A stretch of 64,000 nt of DNA from CAVZCK01 sp963798805 (GTDB lineage: Bacteria > Pseudomonadota > Alphaproteobacteria > Rhizobiales > Rhodomicrobiaceae): positions 124,001 through 188,000 of the forward strand of contig CAWCVC010000005.1 of NCBI GenBank assembly GCA_963798805.1, in the 5' to 3' direction. Position numbers and translations under genes: made by a program. The notes under the pieces are model-generated. The model had not been told where the DNA came from and did no database searches. It worked only from the letters and a program-made list of their open reading frames with translations. Positions 9,359-17,433 of the stretch are shown here, in pieces. Every line of letters begins with the position of its first letter. Position 1 is the first letter of the stretch.

Positions 9359-9787
9359 GACCTCTTATGCATCAGGAACAAAACGAGAACAAGCTTTTTC
9401 CTCCAGAACTGTTACCATCTGAAGTTGTAAAGCTTATGAACGGGTCGGTTTTGTGACGTTCAGTTTGGATCTGGTATGCTGCGGGGCTTGCTTTTTGGAT
9501 ATTGTGTTTCATCGCCAACGCTTTACTCCCGTATACCGTGAAACTGTCCTGCCGCCGATGGGGAGATTGGTGCCCGGATGCGAGCATCTTCAACATCCAT
9601 TAACGTTCATAGCCGGCCTCGGTTCCCGCAAAAGTTGTGACGATTTTGTGTCAATGATTCGGTGAGGCCGGCTCAAGGGGGCAGCCGTGGATTCGGCGAG
9701 TTGCGCTTGAGAAGGGCGCCTGATAGCTTCGGAAACCCGATGATGGGACGCGGCCGCGTGAAATAAAGCCGCGTCCGAGAGCGCCTC
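9359..9787. other. 429-bp gap before dnaX
   Basis: A lower-GC spacer. I see no RNA gene here: the SRP RNA (ffs), often found just upstream of dnaX in related genomes, would show the GGTCCGGAAGGAAGCAGC apical loop, and that is absent. A short ORF at 9453-9665 has no supporting signals. Promoters for dnaX and for the minus-strand 76-residue ORF are presumably here, but none is clear enough to mark. Confidence 0.6.
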
Positions 9788-11554
9788 GTGTCCGACGCGG
9801 CGATTGATTTGGCACCAACGGCCACGCTGATGAGCGCCGAAGCGAAACCCTATCTCGTTCTCGCCCGCAAATACCGCCCCCAGACCTTCGAGGATCTGAT
9901 CGGGCAGGACGCGATGGTGCGCACGCTCAAGAACGCTTTCCACAGCGGCCGGATCGCGCAGGCTTACATGCTGACCGGCGTGCGCGGTGTCGGCAAGACC
10001 ACGACGGCGCGAATCATCGCCCGCGCCCTCAACTATTCCAAGCCCGGCGAGGATCTCGGGCCGACCATCGACATGCCCGATTTCGGCGAGCACTGCCAGG
10101 CGATCATCGAGAGCCGGCATGTCGACGTCGTCGAGATGGACGCCGCCTCGCACACCGGCATCGACGACATCCGCGAGATCATCGAAGCGGTGCGCTACAA
10201 GCCGGCCTATGCGCGCTACAAGGTGTTCATCATCGATGAAGTGCATATGCTCTCCAAGGCCGCTTTCAACGGGCTGCTCAAGACGCTGGAAGAGCCGCCG
10301 CCGCATGTGAAGTTCATCTTCGCAACGACCGAGATCCGCAAAGTGCCGGTGACGGTTCTGTCGCGCTGCCAGCGCTTCGATCTGCGCCGGGTCGACGCCA
10401 AATTGCTCACCGAACATTTCGCCACGCTGGTCAAAGCGGAAGGCCACAAGGCGGAAGCCGAGGCGCTGTCGCTGATTGCGCGGGCGGCCGAGGGCTCCGT
10501 GCGCGACGGGCTGTCGATCCTCGACCAGGCGCTCGCCCATGGCGGCGGTAAGGTCAAGGCGGCGGATGTGCTGGCCATGCTCGGCCTGGCCGATCGGGGC
10601 CGCATCTACGATCTGCTCGATGCCGTGTTCGGCGGCGATCCGAAAGCGGTGCTGGAGGGTCTTGAGTCGCTGCATAATGACGGCGCCGATCCGGTGCAGA
10701 TCGTCAGCGACCTCGCCGAAGCGGTTCACGCGGCGACGCGGATCAAGGCGGCGGGCGAGGATGCAGCCTCCGCCTTGAGCGCCCCCGAACGTGCGCGCGC
10801 CAAGGCCATCGCCGGGCGGCTCGGCATGGGCGCCCTCGCCAGGGCCTGGCAGATGCTGCTCAAGGGGCTCGACGAGGTCAGCCGCGCTCCGCATGGCATG
10901 ACGGCCGCCGAGATGCTCTTGATCCGCATGTGCTACGCCGCAGACCTGCCCTCCCCCGAAGACGTGATTCGGCGCTTGACAGCAAAATCGGGCGCTCAAA
11001 CGAAAAGGGAACCTTCGAATAACGAATCGGGATTCAATAGCCATGTTCCCGATTCGTCTGTGCCGGCCGGCTCCGCACCGCGCGCGAGGCGCGCCGTCGG
11101 CGACGATGGCGAGGCGCATCATGAGGCACAACTCCAGGAAGAAGCTGTTGCCGCGCCGGCGCCTCCGCGCCTGCAAAGCTTTGCCGATGTCGTCGCGCTC
11201 GCTGCCGAGAAGCGCGATATCGTTCTGAAGATCGCGCTCGAAGACGCTGCCGAGCTCGTCCGCTTCAAGCCGGGGCAGATCGAGCTGCATCTACTTCCCG
11301 ATGCGCCGAAGGACTTCGCCAATGAGCTGGGCCGCAAGCTGAAGGCCTGGACCGGCGAGCGTTGGATGATTTCGGTGACCGAGGAGCGGGGCGAGACGCC
11401 GCTCGGGCAGGTCCGCCGCCAGCACGAGGCGAAGATGCTCGAGGAGGCGAAGCGCCATCCGGCCGTGCAGTCCGTCATGCGCCACTTTCCGGAGGCGGAG
11501 ATCGTCGCCGTGCGTGAGCTGGGCTCCGGGGACAAGCCGGCGAAAAAGGATTGA
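9788..11554 (+). CDS. dnaX: DNA polymerase III subunit gamma/tau
   Basis: A 588-residue clamp-loader ATPase of the replisome. The Walker A motif GVRGVGKTTTAR lies at residues 64-75, the Walker B/DEVH segment FIIDEVHMLSKAAFNGLLK near residue 150, and the SRC sensor is in VTVLSRCQRFDLRR. The zinc-binding cysteine cluster of E. coli DnaX is not kept; only one cysteine (GEHCQAI) remains. The long C-terminal extension after about residue 400 fits tau. The start is a GTG at 9788; an in-frame ATG at 9830 is an alternative. dnaX-ybaB-recR is a classical order, here interrupted after ybaB. Confidence 0.95.
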   Translation: MSDAAIDLAPTATLMSAEAKPYLVLARKYRPQTFEDLIGQDAMVRTLKNAFHSGRIAQAYMLTGVRGVGKTTTARIIARALNYSKPGEDLGPTIDMPDFGEHCQAIIESRHVDVVEMDAASHTGIDDIREIIEAVRYKPAYARYKVFIIDEVHMLSKAAFNGLLKTLEEPPPHVKFIFATTEIRKVPVTVLSRCQRFDLRRVDAKLLTEHFATLVKAEGHKAEAEALSLIARAAEGSVRDGLSILDQALAHGGGKVKAADVLAMLGLADRGRIYDLLDAVFGGDPKAVLEGLESLHNDGADPVQIVSDLAEAVHAATRIKAAGEDAASALSAPERARAKAIAGRLGMGALARAWQMLLKGLDEVSRAPHGMTAAEMLLIRMCYAADLPSPEDVIRRLTAKSGAQTKREPSNNESGFNSHVPDSSVPAGSAPRARRAVGDDGEAHHEAQLQEEAVAAPAPPRLQSFADVVALAAEKRDIVLKIALEDAAELVRFKPGQIELHLLPDAPKDFANELGRKLKAWTGERWMISVTEERGETPLGQVRRQHEAKMLEEAKRHPAVQSVMRHFPEAEIVAVRELGSGDKPAKKD

Positions 11555-11629
11555 CGAACGCGCCGGCGGGCCCATGTTGGGCTCAAGGATCACCGGACAT
11601 TGAATGGCGCCGAAACCGAAAGGACAGCC

Positions 11630-11950
11630 ATGAAAAATCTCATGGACATCATGAAGCAGGCCAAGCAGCTCCAGGACAAAATGAGCGAGATGCAATCGAC
11701 CGTCGAGGGTATCTCCGAGACCGGAACGGCCGGCGCCGGGCTCGTCAGCGTGACGCTGAACGGCAAGGGCGTCATGAGCGCAATCAAGATCGACCCGAGC
11801 CTCATCAAGGACAGCGAGCGCGAGATCCTGGAGGATCTGATCGTGGCCGCCCATGCCGACGCCAAGAAGAAGATCGAGGACGCGCTGCAATCGAAGATGC
11901 AGGAGTTGACCGGCGGCCTGCAACTGCCGCCCGGCATGAAGCTGTTCTGA
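11630..11950 (+). CDS. ybaB: YbaB/EbfC family nucleoid-associated protein
   Basis: A 106-residue DNA-binding protein of the YbaB/EbfC family, which forms tweezer-like dimers and coats the nucleoid. The start region MKNLMDIMKQAKQLQDKM, the central GAGLVSVTLNGKG and the C-terminal ELTGGLQLPPGMKLF are all family hallmarks. The ATG at 11630 is chosen because AAAGGAC precedes it and the upstream extension is not conserved in type. It follows dnaX by about 75 bp. Confidence 0.95.
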   Translation: MKNLMDIMKQAKQLQDKMSEMQSTVEGISETGTAGAGLVSVTLNGKGVMSAIKIDPSLIKDSEREILEDLIVAAHADAKKKIEDALQSKMQELTGGLQLPPGMKLF

Positions 11951-12180
11951 ACTGCCAATATCTCCGTCAAGTCAATCGCCAGTGGTCAGGTTCCTGAACG
12001 GGTGATCGTGTCAGTAAAATGACAACGGCCCTTATGAGAAACTGTAATATTACCGCCGCCGCTATTCCCTGAAACATAAACGCTGTATGCAGCGGGCTGG
12101 GCATCGGCGAACAGGCGTGGGGATAGCGGATCTTGGCTGGCCGCGCTCTTTCCGTTCGCCGTCACAGGGGATCGGGGGCA

Positions 12181-13107
12181 ATGGCCAAGCTGCGAATTGG
12201 GATCTTTAAACAAGCGGTCGCATTTCCCTTCAGGAATTTCGGTGCGCTCTTGAGATTGGGTCTCATGCCAGGGCTGCTCGCATTGGCGGTGACTTATCTC
12301 GTTTTGTCTGCCGTGGACCTTCAATTGCCGCCACACCCAACACCGGAGAACATTCGGCCCTTTGTCAAAACAATGCTATGGCTTGGAATTGTGTTGAGGA
12401 TCATTTTCGGCATTGTTCTGATCATCTATGCTGTTGGAATTCACCGTCTGATCATACGAGGCGAGTATCCGGACTGGGTCGTCTTTCGCTTCGGGCCGTT
12501 TGAACTTGCCTATGCGACGGCGGTCATATTCTTTTTCGCGCTTTATGAAGTGGAACGCTATGTATTTCTGCTTCCGGCATGGGGACTCGGACTGATTCCT
12601 GCAGCTCTATTGAACCCGAATCCGTTGAGTTTTGAGCCGCCGACGATGGCCAATCCTCATCCGAATGTCTTGATCCCTGTATTCGTCATTTTTGTAATCT
12701 TATCTGTAGCCGCCGCCATCTGGCTGAATGTTAGACTTGCGCTAATCTTTGCACACGCCGCGGTAACGGGGAAACTGTCATTGAGCGTGCCCTGGAACGC
12801 AATGAGGGGTAATTTTTGGCGTTTTGTTCTATCGGTGGTTGTCGTCGCGATTGTCGGCGCAGTTTTGTATTTCGTCGCCATGATACTTCTCGGGCCCGTC
12901 GTAGGTATCTTTCCTCACGGTTTTCGTGTTTCAGGCAGTTCGGCTGCTGGTCCGGAGCCCATCTCCGTTGCCCACGCCATCTTTATGGCGATCGCATTTG
13001 GGCTGCCATTCGGGGGAATCTTTTTCGCAATGGTTATCGCCCTCCTTTCCTACACATATAAGGCTCTGGTCGAAGGGCATGACGGATCGGCGGTGCCCGC
13101 GGTCTAG
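12181..13107 (+). CDS. Multi-pass membrane protein of unknown function
   Basis: A 308-residue integral membrane protein with about six hydrophobic segments: LRLGLMPGLLALAVTYLVL, LGIVLRIIFGIVLIIYAVG, a segment before residue 135, VLIPVFVIFVILSVAAAI, FVLSVVVVAIVGAVLYFVAM and a last one near the C-terminus. No family is recognised. Its base composition is clearly more AT-rich than dnaX, ybaB or recR, and it breaks the otherwise conserved ybaB-recR pair, so horizontal acquisition is likely. The in-frame extension to 12133 lacks a plausible start context, so I start at the ATG at 12181 after GGGGATCGGGGGCA. Confidence 0.75.
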   Translation: MAKLRIGIFKQAVAFPFRNFGALLRLGLMPGLLALAVTYLVLSAVDLQLPPHPTPENIRPFVKTMLWLGIVLRIIFGIVLIIYAVGIHRLIIRGEYPDWVVFRFGPFELAYATAVIFFFALYEVERYVFLLPAWGLGLIPAALLNPNPLSFEPPTMANPHPNVLIPVFVIFVILSVAAAIWLNVRLALIFAHAAVTGKLSLSVPWNAMRGNFWRFVLSVVVVAIVGAVLYFVAMILLGPVVGIFPHGFRVSGSSAAGPEPISVAHAIFMAIAFGLPFGGIFFAMVIALLSYTYKALVEGHDGSAVPAV

Positions 13108-13202
13108 GAACTGCATTTTAGCAGGAGGGGTGGACAAATCGGTAGAAGTGGATAATGGCAATGTTAATGCCCCGTATGCAATCAACCTAACGCAATTCGC
13201 GC

Positions 13203-13808
13203 ATGTCCCGCAAAGCCGCCGGTCCTGAAATCGAAAATCTGATCGCCCTGCTGGCCAAGCTTCCCGGCCTCGGGCCGCGCTCGGCCAGGCGCGCCGCGCT
13301 GCATCTGATCAAGAAGCGCGAGCAGCTCATGCGGCCGCTGACGAAGGCGCTCAACGAAGCCTCCGAGAAGATCATCGTTTGTCCGGAATGCGGCAATCTC
13401 GACACGGTCTCGCCCTGCACCATCTGCCAGGACCCACAGCGCGATGCGAGCCTCATCTGCGTGGTCGAGGAGGTCGGCGATCTCTGGGCGCTGGAGCGGG
13501 CCGGCGTGATCAAGGCGCGCTATCATGTCCTGGGCGGCACGCTCTCTCCGCTCGATGGGATCGGGCCGGACGATCTGACCATCGGCAAGCTGATCGAGCG
13601 CGCCAGGCAGCCGGGCATCGGCGAAATCCTGCTGGCGCTGAATGCAACGGTCGAGGGGCAGACCACGGCGCATTATATCTCCGCCGAACTGGAAAATGCG
13701 GGCCTCACGATCTCGCGACTGGCGCATGGCGTGCCGGTCGGCGGCGAGCTCGACTATCTCGACGAGGGCACGCTGGCGGCGGCGGTGAAATCGCGCCGGC
13801 CGGTGTAA
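13203..13808 (+). CDS. recR: Recombination mediator protein RecR
   Basis: A 201-residue RecR, which with RecF and RecO loads RecA at gaps. It has the helix-hairpin-helix LAKLPGLGPRSARRAALHL near residues 17-35, the four zinc-binding cysteines (60, 63, 72, 75) in CPECG...CTIC, and the Toprim start ICVVEEVGDLWALE. Length matches the family. In relatives it follows ybaB directly; here 1.25 kb containing a foreign-looking membrane gene intervenes. Confidence 0.96.
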   Translation: MSRKAAGPEIENLIALLAKLPGLGPRSARRAALHLIKKREQLMRPLTKALNEASEKIIVCPECGNLDTVSPCTICQDPQRDASLICVVEEVGDLWALERAGVIKARYHVLGGTLSPLDGIGPDDLTIGKLIERARQPGIGEILLALNATVEGQTTAHYISAELENAGLTISRLAHGVPVGGELDYLDEGTLAAAVKSRRPV

Positions 13809-13893
13809 CCGGCGTCACGAGGACTTGTCTGGTGCGACGTCCGAGGCAAGCTTTATGCTCGGCAAGCGTCTCAATGCCGCCGGAGAGCAGCCG

Positions 13894-14297
13894 ATGAGTC
13901 TCGCGCCTCTGCTTCAGGCGAGCACCCCGATCCAACTGCATGCCTTCGCCGCGCTGGGTGCCTTTGCGCTCGGCACCGTGCAACTCGCGGCGCCGAAGGG
14001 CACGCTGCCGCACCGGATCGTTGGATCGATCTGGTTGGGAACTCATGCTCGTCCTCTGCATCAGCGCGTTTTTTATTCATCAATTGCGGATCTGGGGGCC
14101 GTGGAGCCCGTTCACCTGTTGGCGATTTTCACCCTGGTGATGTGATGTTGCCCGTTGCGGTATGGTGGGCGCATAAGCACGCCGTACAATCGCACCAACG
14201 CGCCATGCTCGGTCTTTTCTTCGGCGCGCTGGTGATTGCGGGCCTGTTCACCTTTCTACCCGGCGGCATCATGCACGCCGTCCTGTTCGGCAGCTAA
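13894..14297 (+). pseudogene. DUF2306-type small membrane protein, frameshifted
   Basis: Remnant of a four-helix membrane protein of the DUF2306 type. The N-terminal part IQLHAFAALGAFALGTVQL is read from the ATG at 13894. An extra A at about 14041 moves the frame to CISAFFIHQLRIWGPWSP. One missing base near 14110 returns it to HLLAIFTLVM. A 5-bp tandem duplication TGATG TGATG at 14138-14147 then creates a stop, and the final part LPVAVWWAHKH to VLFGS is read in the third frame. With all three corrections the protein is 132 residues. Three different kinds of lesion make true decay more likely than assembly error. Confidence 0.75.
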
Positions 14298-14329
14298 GGC
14301 CGGCGGGCCGATCCAGACGAGAGGCGACG

Positions 14330-14731
14330 ATGACCGATAATGGCTTGATCACCCTGCCGAGCGCCCACGATGTCACCGAGACGATCGACCAATTCGAGGC
14401 CGCCGCGAAAGCCAGGGGCCTGACCATCTTCGCGCGCATCGATCATGCCGCGGGGGCCAAGGCCGCCGGCCTGGAGTTGCGGCCGACGACCCTCCTGATC
14501 TTCGGTAATGCGAAGGCCGGGACACCGCTGATGCAGTCGCGCCAAACCATCGGGATCGACCTGCCCTTGAAGGTGCTCGCCTGGGAGGACGCGGCCGGCA
14601 AGGTCTGGCTCAGCTACAATGACCCGGCGTGGCTCGCCGCGCGCCACCGTCTCGCCGACGATGGCGGCGATGGCGCCAAAGCCATGGCCGCGGCCCTGGC
14701 GTCCCTGTCGAAAGAGGCCGCGAGCGCGTAG
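14330..14731 (+). CDS. DUF302 domain-containing protein
   Basis: A 133-residue soluble protein of the DUF302 family, whose function is unknown. The typical pattern is visible: TIDQFEAAAKARGLTIFARI, then DHAAGAKAAGLELRPTTLL, then IFGNAKAGTPLMQSRQTIG and the DLPLKVLAWEDAAGKVWLSY ending. There is no signal peptide, so it probably stays in the cytoplasm. It follows the decayed DUF2306 gene by 32 bp. Confidence 0.85.
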   Translation: MTDNGLITLPSAHDVTETIDQFEAAAKARGLTIFARIDHAAGAKAAGLELRPTTLLIFGNAKAGTPLMQSRQTIGIDLPLKVLAWEDAAGKVWLSYNDPAWLAARHRLADDGGDGAKAMAAALASLSKEAASA

Positions 14732-14897
14732 CGCCGTTCGGCTCGTCGCTGCCCGACCTGCCGAGCAAGTGCGGGCGCATTCCGGGACGCCATAAACCGG
14801 GCAAGCCTGCGCAAAGTTGCCGGCATGCCGCTTTCTCTCTGCTTCAATCTTCAACCATTTGCTGATAAAAACCGTCGCAGATTTTTCGGAGATGAGA

Positions 14898-15203
14898 ATG
14901 GTTGCGCGCATTTATCAGCCTGCCAGAACGGCGATGCAGTCCGGCACTGCCAAGGCGCAGCATTGGGTGCTCGAATATGAGCCAGACCAGCCGCGCGAGG
15001 CCGAGCCGCTGATGGGCTGGACATCCTCGGGCGATATGAAGCAGCAGATCACGCTGCGCTTCGAGACCAAGGAGGAGGCGATCGCCTACGCCAGCCGCAA
15101 TGGCATTCCCTACCGGGTTTATGAGGCGCATCCGCGCTCGCGCACCAAGAAGGCTTATGCCGATAATTTCAAATATGGGCGCATCGGCAGCTGGACCCAC
15201 TGA
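14898..15203 (+). CDS. NDUFS4-like complex I accessory subunit
   Basis: A 101-residue relative of the mitochondrial NDUFS4 (18 kDa) subunit of NADH:ubiquinone oxidoreductase, an accessory protein known from alphaproteobacterial complex I. The conserved core WVLEYEPDQPREAEPLMGW, DMKQQITLRFETKEEAIAYA and the C-terminal KKAYADNFKYGRIGSWTH are present. I choose the ATG at 14898 because CGGAG lies just before it; an ATG at 14892 would add two residues. It presumably assembles on the peripheral arm of complex I, whose nuo genes are not in this window. Confidence 0.88.
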   Translation: MVARIYQPARTAMQSGTAKAQHWVLEYEPDQPREAEPLMGWTSSGDMKQQITLRFETKEEAIAYASRNGIPYRVYEAHPRSRTKKAYADNFKYGRIGSWTH

Positions 15204-15318
15204 ACGGCTTCAAAAGCAGCGCATATCGGACTAAGGTGCCTGCGGCGGGCGCATCGCGTGCGGTGATGGCTTGTTGGCTCGCGCATTCGCCGTGTCGGCG
15301 CGGCCCCACCTGATCCAC

Positions 15319-15395
<77 letters not shown>

Positions 15396-15599
15396 ATATT
15401 TTCAATGAGCGATGCCTGGAACAAATATGAAGATAGGCGGCGCTTTACAATTCGAGATCGGCGATTTTACATTTCCGGCTTTGGGATGTTGCTAAGACGT
15501 TCCGCTTTGGCTGCCTCTCGCTTGAGCACCGCTGCTACCGCGAGCTTGCGGATGACTATAGCGGCTTTATGACCGAGCTAAGCCGCTCCACTACGAAAG

Positions 15600-16421
15600 A
15601 TGAGGAATGCCGAGGTGAGCAAACGAAAAACCGGCACGATCCGCATCGGCATCGGCGGCTGGACCTACGAGCCGTGGCGCGGAACCTTCTATCCGGCAAA
15701 GCTGCCGCAGAAGCGCGAGCTCGAATATGCGTCGCGCGAGCTGACATCCATCGAGATCAACGGCACCTATTACGGCTCGCAGAAGCCGGAGAGCTTTATC
15801 AAATGGCGCGAGGAGACGCCGGAAGATTTCGTTTTCTCGCTGAAGGCGCCACGTTTCGCCACCAATCGCCGCGTGCTCGCCGAGGCCGGCGAAACGATCG
15901 AGCGCTTCTTCAAGAGCGGCGTCATGGAGCTGAAGGACAAGCTCGGCCCGGTCAATTGGCAGTTCATGCCCACCAAGAAATTCGATCCGGCGGATTTCGA
16001 GAGCTTTCTCAAGCTGCTGCCGAAAGAGGTCGGCGGCCGCGCCATCCGCCATGTGGTCGAGGTCCGTCACGACAGCTTCCGCACGCCCGAATTCGTCGCC
16101 TTGCTGCGCGAGCATGGCGTCGCGGCCTCAGTGGCGGGCAACTCCGAATATCCGCAGATCCCCGATATCACCGCGCCCTTCGTCTATGCCCGCATCATGG
16201 GCACCCAACAAGCCGAGCCGCTGGGCTATTCGCAATCGGCGCTGGACCTGTGGGCCGAGCGGGCGAAACGCTGGGCGGCGGGCACCATTCCCGACGGGCT
16301 GGAAACCGTTGCTGAGCAGGAGCTCAAACCCGCGCCGCGCGATGTCTATCTTTACGTCATCAGCGGCCAGAAGCAGCGCAACCCCGCCGCTGCGAGAGCG
16401 CTGATCGAGCGGGTCGCCTGA
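15600..16421 (+). CDS. DUF72 domain-containing protein
   Basis: A 273-residue TIM-barrel-like protein of the DUF72 family, of unknown biochemical function. The N-terminal RIGIGGWTYEPWRGTFYP and the ELTSIEINGTYYGSQKPESF strand are diagnostic, as are the LGPVNWQFMPTKKFD and VVEVRHDSF segments. It is cytoplasmic with no transmembrane segment. The ATG at 15600 gives normal family length; a later GTG at 15615 would also fit. It stands alone after the tRNA. Confidence 0.9.
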   Translation: MRNAEVSKRKTGTIRIGIGGWTYEPWRGTFYPAKLPQKRELEYASRELTSIEINGTYYGSQKPESFIKWREETPEDFVFSLKAPRFATNRRVLAEAGETIERFFKSGVMELKDKLGPVNWQFMPTKKFDPADFESFLKLLPKEVGGRAIRHVVEVRHDSFRTPEFVALLREHGVAASVAGNSEYPQIPDITAPFVYARIMGTQQAEPLGYSQSALDLWAERAKRWAAGTIPDGLETVAEQELKPAPRDVYLYVISGQKQRNPAAARALIERVA

Positions 16422-16474
16422 CCTCTCGGCCGTTGCCGGAGGAAAGGCGCGTGAGGCTCAAATGCGCGGCCGCG

Positions 16475-16519
16475 AAAAGAAAAAGTGTGCGATGCGCTGC
16501 TCCGCCACATCACACACTT
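16475..16519 (-). terminator. Minus-strand terminator
   Basis: Arms AAGTGTG-GATG and CATC-CACACTT (16483-16494, 16508-16519; one mismatch) form a stem that, read on the minus strand, runs into a T-rich stretch (TTTTTCTTTT). It lies about 125 bp downstream of the small minus-strand CDS at 16645-16839, and supports that CDS being transcribed. Confidence 0.7.
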
Positions 16520-16644
16520 AAGCGAAGTCTCCGGTTCCCGGGCGCTCGCTCACCGATGCTTGGCCTATGAGCCTTGTCGCTAATTTCGGCTCTTTTCATT
16601 GCGGCGTCAGCGAGCCGGGACCGTCACGTTCGGCAGGCGCGGCC

Positions 16645-16839
16645 TCAGCAGAGCTCACGGTCGTGAATGCCGAATTTTATCTTGATCAATGTGGCGCAGA
16701 GCACAAGCAAGCGACGGCAATCATCGAGGTTCAACTCATCGACATCTTCTGCCGCGTAACAGATAAGCCTCGCCGTTGCCACGGCTTTGTGCCGAACGTC
16801 TTGTTCCAGGCAGATTTCGCTATATCGAGTTGTAATCAT
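16645..16839 (-). CDS. Small hypothetical protein, 64 aa
   Basis: A 64-residue ORF starting MITTRYSEICLEQDVRHKAV and ending KIKFGIHDRELC, predicted mostly helical with four cysteines. A longer in-frame ORF reaches 17010, but the internal ATG at 16839 has a GGAG seven bases upstream, a convincing ribosome-binding site. The segment is AT-richer than its surroundings. A minus-strand terminator follows at 16519-16475. No family is recognised. Confidence 0.5.
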   Translation of the reverse strand: MITTRYSEICLEQDVRHKAVATARLICYAAEDVDELNLDDCRRLLVLCATLIKIKFGIHDRELC

Positions 16840-17000
16840 CGGGCACTCCATTTCGCTGAATGACTTGCCATTTATAAGCCTAAAAAATTTTCCGTAAAAT
16901 TCAGGATTCCCATTAACTCTAAACGCTAGTGCGTTGTACGTATTGAGATACTTGCTACTTTTGCTTGCGTGTATTACCGGATCTGCACACGCGATCCAAA

Positions 17001-17013
17001 AGTGTGACACACT
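17001..17013. promoter_or_regulatory. 13-bp perfect palindrome upstream of the GTPase gene set
   Basis: AGTGTGACACACT is a perfect odd palindrome 124 bp before the first gene of the 17137-21874 set. It lies in an AT-rich spacer and would suit a dimeric regulator. No known consensus is matched with certainty. Confidence 0.35.
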
Positions 17014-17136
17014 CTCCTTATCGGGCCAAAATCAGACAGATAGGTGCCTTTACCTATTTCCATTCAGCCTTTAGCCTGCACAGAGTTGAATTTGACTTAA
17101 TATGGGCGAACCCAACGTTGTAGTAGGCGAGTAAAG

Positions 17137-17433
17137 ATGTTGAACGTGATCAAGCCTGAGGACCAGCAGCAGAGCGAACGCGAGGAGATCGATCAGGTCC
17201 GATCGCTGCTGTTCGGGGATATCCAGCAGGACAATGAAAGGCGGTTCGCCGGGCTCGAAGCCGGCCTCAGGGACTTGCGCCAGACGCTCGAACGCCAGAT
17301 TTCCGCGGCCGCGGCCGAAGGCGCGGCCTCACAGGCGAACCTGATCCGGGCGCTCGGCAGCGCCATTGCCGAGTTAGGCCACCAGATCCAGCGCTTTGCG
17401 GCTCCGGCGAACGCCTCGCATGACGATGAATAG
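17137..17433 (+). CDS. Small coiled-coil protein with SLLxGxxQQ motif
   Basis: A 98-residue acidic, glutamine-rich protein, predicted to be almost wholly helical: NERRFAGLEAGLRDLRQTL followed by an alanine-rich helix. The segment RSLLFGDIQQ at residues 22-31 resembles KSLLLGEEQQ at residues 17-26 of the next gene product, so the two probably share an interaction motif. No signal peptide or membrane segment. The stop codon overlaps the start of the OmpA-like gene (17420), indicating translational coupling. It is the first gene of the apparent five-gene unit; a role as scaffold or partner of the membrane protein or GTPase is inference. Confidence 0.75.
   Translation: MLNVIKPEDQQQSEREEIDQVRSLLFGDIQQDNERRFAGLEAGLRDLRQTLERQISAAAAEGAASQANLIRALGSAIAELGHQIQRFAAPANASHDDE

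Noticed and set aside
9359..9787. SRP RNA gene (ffs) upstream of dnaX
   Set aside because: The conserved apical loop sequence is absent.
9590..11290. 566-codon minus-strand open frame opposite dnaX
   Set aside because: Shadow frame; dnaX on the plus strand is unambiguous.
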